Below, one piece after another: positions 18,943 through 25,987 of a stretch of DNA of 64,000 bases. Position numbers and translations under genes: made by a program. The first letter of the stretch is position 1, and each line of letters opens with the position of its first letter. Source of the stretch: Rhodospirillales bacterium (GTDB lineage: Bacteria; Pseudomonadota; Alphaproteobacteria; Reyranellales; Reyranellaceae); contig CP064988.1 in assembly GCA_016699855.1 (NCBI GenBank), forward strand, positions 1,302,001 to 1,366,000. The letters are read 5' to 3'. The notes beneath the pieces are model-generated. The model was not told where the DNA came from and made no database searches. It saw only the letters and a list, made by a program, of their open reading frames with translations.

Positions 18943-19376
18943 CCGACGCTCCTCTTCCACGCCCGCCAGAGCTGGAGCACGATCCCGCCCAGGTCCATGC
19001 CCGACGTCCCGCGATAGTTGTCCCAGCGGTCTCCTGTATGGCTGTCATGAGTGTGGTACTCGCGCGCCCCACGCATGCACACGAAAGGGCGGCCGGTGTT
19101 TGGATGCGCACTGCCGTTGAACACGCCACCGATGTTCGGTGGGGCCTCGCCGAGGTGCTTCCCGTCCTCGTCGAGCAGCTCGATGGAGGGTGGAAGCTCG
19201 TCCCATTCCGCGCAAGTCAACCTCAGCCTCAGCGGATCGGCGCTCGTGTGGCGAAAGATGACGTCCAGGATCGGATAGCTCGCCCGGACAATCGTCCAGT
19301 CGAACAACCGGGCGGATCGCATATCGATCCGCCCGACGTCCCGATCGAACGCAGCGCGGGATAGGGCTTCAAGCAC
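18939..19376 (-). CDS. E2-like protein of the ubiquitin-like operon
   Basis: 145-residue protein found with multi-ubiquitin genes and often annotated as a putative metal-binding protein. It has the conserved block HPNTGRPFVCMRGAREYHTH, which holds the likely catalytic cysteine and adjacent histidines, and a C-terminal LGGIVLQLWRAW. Its place between the ubiquitin-like protein and the JAB/E1 genes matches the E2 slot of Bil/Bub-type operons. The GTG at 19376 is chosen because it overlaps the upstream stop and has GGAGGG five bases before it. The E2 assignment is by context and motif resemblance. Confidence 0.65.
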   Translation of the reverse strand: MLEALSRAAFDRDVGRIDMRSARLFDWTIVRASYPILDVIFRHTSADPLRLRLTCAEWDELPPSIELLDEDGKHLGEAPPNIGGVFNGSAHPNTGRPFVCMRGAREYHTHDSHTGDRWDNYRGTSGMDLGGIVLQLWRAWKRSVG

Positions 19377-20080
19377 CGCCGCCGCCCTCCCGCGGGCCCC
19401 ACTCGAGGGTGACCTCACCCGACAGGCCCGCCTGTGCGAACGTCAGTGACTGGTTCACATCGACGCCGGCGACTGTGACGACCCAGGTCTCGGTCCCGGT
19501 GAGATGGAGCTTGTGCGCTGCGTCAGACAGTGCCTTCGCGATCAGCGTCGAGCCCGGATAGCGCTTGGCCCCCTCTGACGGGTATGTGCCCGCGGTGGTG
19601 ACCACCGTTACCAGCACCTTGTCGGGATGGCGGTCCTCGCGGGACACGACGTCCTCGACTCCCCATCTCGCCGAAGGACAGCAGTCCGCCCGCAACAAGC
19701 ACGGTGTCCGGCTCGTCCTCCCGCTCGAGGACCCAGCGGTAACCGTTGCGCGGCGGCCAGATCGACAAAAACTCGTCGACGTCGATATCCGCGGTCCCCC
19801 ACACCTGACCCAGCTCATCAACTGTGAAGCTGTAGCTCCGGTCCGACCGGAAGGCGCGGAACGCGCCGCCCTTCTCCTTCTTGAGGTCGAGCTCGTCGTC
19901 GGTGCCGATCAGATGGGTCCGACCGTCACGGACCAGAATCAGCTGGTGTTCGCTGGCCGGCACGTTTCCCGAGCGCGTCAGCACCTCCCGCCCGGTGACG
20001 ATGTCATCCGGGAATTCGACGTCGATGCCGTTGACCGGGTAGTCAGCACCGCGAGTGCGGCGCTCCGTTACTTCTTCCAT
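19369..20080 (-). pseudogene. multi-ubiquitin domain protein, frameshifted
   Basis: Reconstructed as about 236 residues with three beta-grasp repeats. Repeat 1 (VNGIDVEFPDDIVTGREVL...) is a clear multi-ubiquitin domain, repeat 2 follows (SYSFTVDELGQVW...), and repeat 3 (DVVSREDRHPDKVLVTV...) ends in GPREGGGGA, a Gly-Gly tail with one residue to trim. Repeats 1-2 and repeat 3 are in different frames: a G4 run (19661-19664, read as CCCC on the plus strand) holds one base too many, and deleting it joins the halves cleanly at the repeat 2-3 junction. ATG 20080 has GGAGAG five bases upstream. A sequencing error, true decay or programmed slippage are all possible. Confidence 0.75.
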
Positions 20081-20095
20081 CGCGACTCTCCACAC

Positions 20096-20220
20096 ATACG
20101 GTTAGCCTTCAGCTTGGACTCTTGACCCGGGAATCGGATGGACTATTCTTCTGTCCGAGTCCTGATCGGGACTCTATATCGGGACTGAAATGGCATTTCA
20201 AGTCCATTTCAAGATAGGGA
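20096..20220. promoter_or_regulatory. divergent promoter/operator region with GGACT repeats
   Basis: Gap between the ubiquitin-like operon and the Xre-RES pair. On the plus strand TTGACC (20122-20127), 16 bases, TATTCT (20144-20149) form a plausible promoter for the antitoxin. An inverted repeat GAGTCC...GGACTC (20157-20174) and further GGACT copies at about 20116, 20140 and 20181 surround it, followed by a direct repeat CATTTCAAG at about 20194 and 20205. These are likely operators for the Xre-type antitoxin. Confidence 0.5.
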
Positions 20221-20226
20221 GTGATG

Positions 20227-20613
20227 ATGCATGTTCAAACACCCGGCATCCGGCAGGGCGCTGGGCAATCACGGATTCCGGCGGAGCTCGAGGCGTTCTT
20301 TGCCATCGCTGACAAGTGGCGCCTCTCGACCGATGACCAGATCGCGCTGCTCGGCTCGCCGGGCAGATCGACGTTCTTCAAGTGGAAGAAGGACGGCGGA
20401 ACGTTGCCGGCAGACACGCGCGAGCGGATCTCGCACATGCTGGGCATTTGGAAGTCGCTTCGGATTCTCTTCACGCAGGATGAGCGGGGTGAGGCGTGGG
20501 TACGGGCAAAGAATCGCTACTTTGACGGTGCCAGTGCGCTCGACGTCATGCTGGAGGGCGTCGCAGGCATCATTCGCGTTAGGAGGTATCTCGATGCCCA
20601 GCGTGGCGCCTGA
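20227..20613 (+). CDS. Xre/MbcA/ParS-type antitoxin (DUF2384)
   Basis: 128-residue antitoxin with an N-terminal helix-turn-helix (DDQIALLGSPGRSTFFKWKKDG) and a C-terminal MbcA/ParS toxin-binding domain (DERGEAWVRAKNRYFDGASALDVMLEG). It overlaps the RES toxin gene by 20 bases, the usual layout of Xre-RES modules. Of three adjacent starts (GTG 20221, ATG 20224, ATG 20227), the last has the best spacing from AGGGAG. It should neutralise the toxin and repress its own promoter at the repeats just upstream. Confidence 0.88.
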   Translation: MHVQTPGIRQGAGQSRIPAELEAFFAIADKWRLSTDDQIALLGSPGRSTFFKWKKDGGTLPADTRERISHMLGIWKSLRILFTQDERGEAWVRAKNRYFDGASALDVMLEGVAGIIRVRRYLDAQRGA

Positions 20614-21328
20614 GGGGGCTCCCCTGGTGAAGTGGTCCGCCGAGGCTTTTCGCCTCATCCCGTCCCGCTTTCCCCCGGTCAATGTCTACGAAGGGGTCGT
20701 CGCCAGCGACCGCCACGATGAAGTTGTCACGGTGGAGAACATCACCAACCCGCGACTTCGTTCGCTTTGGCGGCTCCGGCACTCGATCCAAGGCGACCCT
20801 GGAACGGACCCTAAACTGCAAAACTGGAACTTGGCCCCGTTTGCGTACGGCAATCCCGAAGGCAGCACCTTCTTCGGGGAGGACCGGCCTTGCCTTGAGG
20901 TCGCCTTGGAGCGGCAGACGGCCCTGGCAGTGTCCGTTGCGAGGCGACAGTCATTTATGGCCGCCACGCAGGAGCCGCCGATCGGCCTCGACATGCGGAT
21001 GCTGTGCACGCCGGTGAAGGGGACCTTCTGGGACTTGCGCGATGTGTCAGGACTGGCGACGGACTTCGACGAGACGCAGCGCCGCGAGATCGGCGCCAAC
21101 ATGCCGGACGGCGCGCACGGAATCCTCTACCGTCCGGTCGAACGCCCCGCCGGCACGTGCATCGCCATCGTGACCGGCGACGTCTTGCAGCGGTCTCAGC
21201 AGACTGTTCATTACCGGTACGTGTGGGACGGTAGGCGTATCGCGGTGGTGTACGCGTTCGACAGCAAAGGAACGCCGATCGAGGCAGAAACGCTCAGGGG
21301 CCAGGATGACGTGTTGGCTGCGGCCTGA
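20594..21328 (+). CDS. RES-domain toxin
   Basis: 244-residue RES-family toxin; characterised members act on NAD+ by phosphorolysis or ADP-ribosylation-type chemistry. The RES core is visible: AFRLIPSRFPPVN at the N-terminus, RLRHSIQGD, and GNPEGSTFFGEDRPCLEVALE in the middle. ATG 20594 follows a perfect AGGAGG by seven bases, inside the end of the antitoxin gene. An open frame extends upstream to 20231 but runs through the antitoxin gene. The module may stabilise the adjoining island. Confidence 0.88.
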   Translation: MPSVAPEGAPLVKWSAEAFRLIPSRFPPVNVYEGVVASDRHDEVVTVENITNPRLRSLWRLRHSIQGDPGTDPKLQNWNLAPFAYGNPEGSTFFGEDRPCLEVALERQTALAVSVARRQSFMAATQEPPIGLDMRMLCTPVKGTFWDLRDVSGLATDFDETQRREIGANMPDGAHGILYRPVERPAGTCIAIVTGDVLQRSQQTVHYRYVWDGRRIAVVYAFDSKGTPIEAETLRGQDDVLAAA

Positions 21329-21335
21329 GTGCGCG

Positions 21336-21674
21336 TCAGAGCACGCCAGCAGACCAGTCCTCCAGGCGCACGAAATCGTGGAAGTTGCAGCCGGATGCCA
21401 GACACACGACACTCGGCGAAACCCTTCCGTTTGCTGCGATCGAGTGTCCTCGCAGCGACACGCCGTGGCCGTTCGAACAAGTGAGTTCTGCCTTGAAGAT
21501 AGCGCGTGTCCGTGGATGGCACTCCTTCCACATGAGGGGCGGAGGTCGATCGGGTCCCGTCCAGCGTTCAAGCTCAAGGACCGGCCGCGACCATGTGCTC
21601 GGGTGCGCTGGCGGGGACCGCGACAGTCCGAAAAGCCGGAGCAGCGCGCTGATCGCCTTCCTCAACAGGGTCAT
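21336..21674 (-). CDS. small Cys/His-rich protein of unknown function
   Basis: 112-residue predicted protein, convergent with the RES toxin. I do not recognise its family with certainty. The second half contains C-S-N-G-H and C-L-A-S-G-C-N-F-H, which could form a small zinc-binding site, and the N-terminus is amphipathic (MTLLRKAISALLRLFGL). Its composition is not that of a shadow frame, and no competing frame exists in this stretch. It could be island cargo. Confidence 0.45.
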   Translation of the reverse strand: MTLLRKAISALLRLFGLSRSPPAHPSTWSRPVLELERWTGPDRPPPLMWKECHPRTRAIFKAELTCSNGHGVSLRGHSIAANGRVSPSVVCLASGCNFHDFVRLEDWSAGVL

Positions 21675-21828
21675 TCGCGTCTTCCCGCCCTGATTCCGTT
21701 AGCAGTCTGCAGCGCGTAGGTGCTGTCTAGCTCATGCGACGCGGCTAGTTCGCTCCTTCGAGTGTGGCATCGACCCTCGAATTTGGCGAGCACTTAGCTT
21801 ACCCGCGATCACCTATCGTAGGCGTGTT

Positions 21829-21873
21829 CTCCGAAGGCAGAGGTCGTGAGTTCGAATCTCGCCGGGTCCGCCA
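21829..21873 (+). other. 3' half of a tRNA-Arg(CCG) gene, att-site footprint
   Basis: The 45 bases run from an anticodon loop CTCCGAA (anticodon CCG) through the 3' anticodon stem GGCAG, variable loop, a T arm GTGAG-TTCGAAT-CTCGC, acceptor strand CGGGTCC, discriminator G and CCA. The expected 5' half is absent: the bases before the loop do not pair with GGCAG. Such a tRNA 3' end is the classic scar of site-specific integration by a tyrosine recombinase. Its orientation implies that element DNA lies on its left. Confidence 0.75.
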
Positions 21874-21973
21874 CTTTCTACCATGTTTCAAAGCGCTTAC
21901 TAAGCGGGCGTTTTGCTCTCGCCGCGCTTGGACTGGCCGCGGAAGCACCACGGAAGCGGCCCAACGCGTGTTG

Positions 21974-22263
21974 TGGCGTAGAGCCGCGTGCGATCGGATA
22001 GACCTGACCCAGGTCGCCGTGGTTGTAGGCGACCGGAAGCGCGAAGTGGTACGCGGTGTGGACCAGGATCGCCAGGACGAGCAGCGGCCAGCTCGCGGGA
22101 TCGGGCGAGTCAACGAACGGGAGAGCCGCCATCGAGATCACGCTGCCGATCATGTCACCACCGCCATGACGGCGATACGATCGCCGCAGATCTTGATGAC
22201 GGCATTCCAGCCCGCATTGAGCGCGGCGGCCAGCAACACGAGGAGTGTGACGTCGATGCTCAT
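21974..22263 (-). pseudogene. EamA/DMT transporter remnant
   Basis: Reading from ATG 22263, 37 residues (MSIDVTLLVLLAAALNAGWN...) match the first helix of a drug/metabolite transporter, then a TGA intervenes at 22150-22152. In another frame the protein resumes from 22153 (IGSVISMAALPFVD ... AYNHGDLGQVYPIARGS), typical of the EamA fold. One base appears to be missing at the junction. Similarity stops near 21974, about 100 bases from the tRNA fragment, so the C-terminal two thirds are gone. It is a decayed gene truncated at the element boundary. Confidence 0.7.
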
Positions 22264-22330
22264 GTCCTACCTTTCCGCGACCAGAGAGACAAACGACTCC
22301 CACTCGGCAGTACCCGGCCGCCCCGCCCTT

Positions 22331-23233
22331 CTAGGCAGGCGGCAGAATCGACTTGATGATCGCCCGGTCGAGCGTCTCGTAGGTGTCGTATCCGATTGCC
22401 TCATAGAGTTCGGCACGCGTCTGCATCGCCCCGAGGAGACTGTAGACACCGTCTTCGCGCGCAAGCGTCTCGTACAGCCGCTCCTGGGCCTTGTTCGCCA
22501 TCCGGAGCGATGAGACGGGCCAGATCACCATCCGGTAGCCCATTCGTTCGAACTGGGTTCCCGGCACATACGGGGTGCGCCCGAACTCGGTCATGTTAGC
22601 CAGCATCGGCACATTGGGAAGCGCACATGCGAACCGCTCGAACATATCCACGCTCGTCAGCGCTTCGGGGAAGATCGCATCCGCTCCAGCCTGCATGTAG
22701 AGCCTGCAGCGCGCAACCGCGGCGTCGAAGCCCTCGCTGGCAACCGAATCGGTACGCGCGATTATGTAGAGGTGGCGTCGTGCCCGGGCGGCCGCCGCGA
22801 TCTTTGCCGCCATGTAGGGCGCCTCTGCGAGACGCTTGTCATTCAGATGGCCGCACTTCTTGGGCAGGAGCTGGTCTTCGAGGTGCACCGCCGCGGCGCC
22901 GGCGTCCTCGAAGCAGCGCACCATGTTCATCACGTTCAGTGCTTCGCCATAACCGGTGTCGCCGTCGACCAGCACGGGCAGGCCGCCCGCGCGCGCCACC
23001 TGGCGCACGAAGAACGCCACGTCGTCGAGCGTCAGGATGCCGAGGTCCGGCAATCCCATGGAGGCGCTCATGGCAGCACCGGACAGGTAAAGCGCCTGGA
23101 AGCCGGCCGCCTTTGCCTGGAGCGCCGCCATTCCGTTGTGGGCGCCCGGTATCCGAAGGATGCCGCCCTGCGCCAGGAGGTCCCTGAAGCGGTCGCCCGC
23201 TGACGATCCGGCTTGTCGCACGAAGTAGGACAT
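22331..23233 (-). CDS. prpB: 2-methylisocitrate lyase
   Basis: 300-residue member of the isocitrate lyase/PEP mutase superfamily that would split 2-methylisocitrate to pyruvate and succinate in the methylcitrate cycle. The active-site segment KKCGHLN, the metal-binding DGDTGYG and the HLEDQ motif are intact. ATG 23233 lies 7 bases after the prpC stop; the open frame upstream is not used. It is the last gene of the long phn-prp operon. A phosphonate-directed role for this superfamily member cannot be excluded, but the prpC and prpD neighbours favour PrpB. Confidence 0.9.
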   Translation of the reverse strand: MSYFVRQAGSSAGDRFRDLLAQGGILRIPGAHNGMAALQAKAAGFQALYLSGAAMSASMGLPDLGILTLDDVAFFVRQVARAGGLPVLVDGDTGYGEALNVMNMVRCFEDAGAAAVHLEDQLLPKKCGHLNDKRLAEAPYMAAKIAAAARARRHLYIIARTDSVASEGFDAAVARCRLYMQAGADAIFPEALTSVDMFERFACALPNVPMLANMTEFGRTPYVPGTQFERMGYRMVIWPVSSLRMANKAQERLYETLAREDGVYSLLGAMQTRAELYEAIGYDTYETLDRAIIKSILPPA

Positions 23234-23240
23234 GGGCGCC

Positions 23241-24416
23241 TCAGGCGGCCTGGGCGGCAGGACGGGCCGACCGCTCCGCCAGCGGGACGAACCGCCGGGG
23301 TTCCGGTCCGACATAGTTGGCGGCCGGCCGGATGATCTTGTTGTCTTGTCTCTGCTCGATGATGTGCGCGCACCACCCGGCCGTGCGCGCGATCACGAAC
23401 AGCGGCGTGAACATGTCAGTCGGCACTTCCATGAGGTGGTAGGAGATGGCGCTGAACCAGTCGAGATTGGCGAACATCTTCTTGTTGTCCGACATGACCG
23501 TCTCAATGCGGTGGGCGATGTCGAAGAGCTTCGTGCTGCCTGCTTCCAGGCTGAGGCGGTGCGCCACCGACTTGATCACCTGATTGCGCGGATCGGCGGT
23601 CGTGTAGACCGGATGGCCGAAGCCGATGATGACTTCCCGCCGCGCCAGTCTCGCGCGGATGTCCTGCTCGGCGGCATCGGGGTCGGCATACCGGCTCTGG
23701 ATCTCGAAGGCGACCTCGTTGGCGCCGCCGTGCTTGGGGCCCTGAAGCGCGCCGATCGCCCCGGCGACCGCCGAATAGAGGTCGGCGCCGGTGCCCGCGA
23801 TGGAGCGCGCCGTGAAGGTGGACGCGTTGAACTCGTGCTCGGCGTAGAGGATCAGCGAGGTGTTGAGGGCCCTGGCATGCGAGGCGGGCGCCTCCTCGCC
23901 GTGCAGCAACAGCAGGACGTGCGACGCCACATCCTCGGCGTCGATCTCGACGTCGATCGTCCGCCCGTGATGGGCGTGGTGGTACCAGTAGAGAAGCATC
24001 GACCCAAGGGAGGCGATGAGGCGATCGGCGATGTGCCGGGCGCCGGTCTCGCTATGGTCCTTCTCCTCAGGCAGCACGCAGCCGAGAACGGAGACGCCGG
24101 TCCGCAGCACATCCATCGGATGCGCCGCCGCGGGCAGCAGCTCTAGCGTGCGCTTGAGCGTGGCGGGGAGATGGCGGAGGCCCCGCAGCTTCCTCCGGTA
24201 GGCCTTCAGTTCGCTCAGGTCGGGCAGCCACCCATGCACCAGCAGATGCGCGATCTCTTCGAAGCAGCAGACCTCGGCGACATCGAGGATGTCGTAGCCC
24301 CGGTAGTGAAGGTCGTTGCCGGAGCGGCCGACCGTGCAGAGCGCCGTGTTGCCGGCAGCCACGCCGGACAAGGCAACGGACTTCTTGGGAGCGGGTGTTG
24401 TAGCCACGAGCCTCAC
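23241..24416 (-). CDS. prpC: 2-methylcitrate synthase
   Basis: 391-residue citrate synthase-fold enzyme expected to condense propionyl-CoA with oxaloacetate. Catalytic landmarks are the histidines in GPKHGGANE and GFGHPVYTTADPR. The length fits the short PrpC type rather than hexameric citrate synthase. It lies between prpD (19 bases) and prpB (7 bases). An ordinary citrate synthase is the alternative, made unlikely by the neighbours. Confidence 0.9.
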   Translation of the reverse strand: MRLVATTPAPKKSVALSGVAAGNTALCTVGRSGNDLHYRGYDILDVAEVCCFEEIAHLLVHGWLPDLSELKAYRRKLRGLRHLPATLKRTLELLPAAAHPMDVLRTGVSVLGCVLPEEKDHSETGARHIADRLIASLGSMLLYWYHHAHHGRTIDVEIDAEDVASHVLLLLHGEEAPASHARALNTSLILYAEHEFNASTFTARSIAGTGADLYSAVAGAIGALQGPKHGGANEVAFEIQSRYADPDAAEQDIRARLARREVIIGFGHPVYTTADPRNQVIKSVAHRLSLEAGSTKLFDIAHRIETVMSDNKKMFANLDWFSAISYHLMEVPTDMFTPLFVIARTAGWCAHIIEQRQDNKIIRPAANYVGPEPRRFVPLAERSARPAAQAA

Positions 24417-24435
24417 CTCATGCGGACGAAAGCTG

Positions 24436-25947
24436 TCAGACGACCGGCCTGAAGATGCCGGGCGGGGACGGTCTCAGCAGTCTCGGGTCGATGCTGAAGT
24501 TGAGGTCGCCGAGTTCGCTCGCCTGGAGCATCGGCAGCCGGGCAACGACATCGAGGAACCGGTCCTGCTCCGCCGCCTCGATGACGCCCGCCGCCAGCGA
24601 CCGGAATTTCTCGACATAGTGCGGCCGCTTCCAAGGCCGGGCGCCCAGGGGATGCGCGTCCGCGACCGCAAGCTCGTCCTCGACCTTGCTCCCGTCCTGG
24701 AGGGTAATCGTGACCCTGCCGCCGAATGCCTTGGTCGCCGGATCGGTCGAGTGGTAGCGCCGCGTCCACTCGGCATCCTCGACCGTGCGGATCTTGCGCC
24801 AGAGATCGACCGTATCAGGCCGCGACGCCCGAAAGGGCGCATAGGACTTCTCGTGGTGCCAGGTGCCGTCCTGCAGGGCGACGGCGAAGATGTACATGAT
24901 CGAATGGTCGAGCGTCTCGCGACTGGCCGTCGGGTCCATCTTCTGCGGATCGTTGGCGCCGGTGCCGATGACGAAATGCGTGTGGTGGCTGGTGCTGATC
25001 AGGATGTCGCGGACCTGGCAGAGGTCGACGATCCGCGACCTCATGCGCCGGGCGAGATCGATCAGCGCCTGGCTCTGGTACTCGGCGGAGTGCTCCTTGG
25101 TGTAGGTCTCGAGGATTGCGCGCTTTGGCTCACCCGCTTCGGGCAGCGGCACCTCGTACTCGCGGGTCGGCCCACCGAGCAGCCAGGCGATGAAGCCGTC
25201 CTCCCCTTCCCATGCCGGAGACGGCGCGCCCTCGCCGCGCATGGCGCGATCCACCGCCTCGACCGCGAGCTTTCCCGCGAAGGCCGGGGCGAACGCCTTC
25301 CACGAGGAGATCTCGCCCTTCCGGGACTGCCGCGTGGTCGTGGTCACATGGAGGGCCTGCTGCACGGCCTGGTAGGTCTGCTCCACCGGCAAGGCTAGCA
25401 ACGCCCCCAGTCCGGCGGCGGCCGACGGTCCGAGATGGGCGATGTGGTCGATCTTGTGCTCGTGCAGGCAGATGCCCTTCACGAGGTTGACGTGGATCTC
25501 ATAGGCCGCGACCACGCCGCGGATGAGGTCCGCTCCTGTCCGTCCGCAATGCTGCGCGACGGCCAGCAAAGGCGGGATGTTGTCGCCGGGATGCGAGTAG
25601 TCCGCAGCCAGGAACGTGTCGTGATAGTCGAGCTCGCGGACCGCGACGCCGTTGGCCCAGGCGCCCCACTCCGGCGAGACCCGCGACGAGGCGTCCATGC
25701 CGAAGAGAGTGGACCCTGGCCGAGCCCCGTGTGCCGAAGCCTGGCCGCGTGCGGCGATCACCGGACGACGATTGATCGAGGCCGCCGCCACCGCGGCGTT
25801 GTCGATGAGGCGGTTCCCGACCATCTCGACCACATCGTCCGCGATCGGTACCCGGTCGCCGGCGACCGACGCGATCTTCCAGGCGAGCTGTTCCTGGCGC
25901 GGAAACTCTTCCGCTGACTTCCGTGTGCGCACGCGATGGGTCTTCAC
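24436..25947 (-). CDS. prpD: 2-methylcitrate dehydratase
   Basis: 503-residue MmgE/PrpD family protein, the iron-sulfur-independent dehydratase of the methylcitrate cycle. Family segments visible include RELDYHDTFLAADYSHPGDNIPP near residue 110 and the ISSWKAFAPAFAG block. The frame is open upstream past 26300 but crosses the AceE-like gene; GTG 25947 with AGAGGA eight bases before it is the credible start. It lies 40 bases after the AceE-like gene in the same operon. Confidence 0.92.
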   Translation of the reverse strand: MKTHRVRTRKSAEEFPRQEQLAWKIASVAGDRVPIADDVVEMVGNRLIDNAAVAAASINRRPVIAARGQASAHGARPGSTLFGMDASSRVSPEWGAWANGVAVRELDYHDTFLAADYSHPGDNIPPLLAVAQHCGRTGADLIRGVVAAYEIHVNLVKGICLHEHKIDHIAHLGPSAAAGLGALLALPVEQTYQAVQQALHVTTTTRQSRKGEISSWKAFAPAFAGKLAVEAVDRAMRGEGAPSPAWEGEDGFIAWLLGGPTREYEVPLPEAGEPKRAILETYTKEHSAEYQSQALIDLARRMRSRIVDLCQVRDILISTSHHTHFVIGTGANDPQKMDPTASRETLDHSIMYIFAVALQDGTWHHEKSYAPFRASRPDTVDLWRKIRTVEDAEWTRRYHSTDPATKAFGGRVTITLQDGSKVEDELAVADAHPLGARPWKRPHYVEKFRSLAAGVIEAAEQDRFLDVVARLPMLQASELGDLNFSIDPRLLRPSPPGIFRPVV

Positions 25948-25987
25948 GTTATTGTTCCTCTGCTGTCGGACGCCACGAGCGGGAGAT

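Noticed and set aside
21780..21873. Complete tRNA gene
   Set aside because: Only the 3' half folds; the bases before the anticodon loop do not pair with GGCAG and no D arm is present.
21764..22513. 249-codon plus-strand frame over the att footprint
   Set aside because: It runs through the tRNA fragment and antisense to the transporter remnant and prpB, so it is a chance frame.
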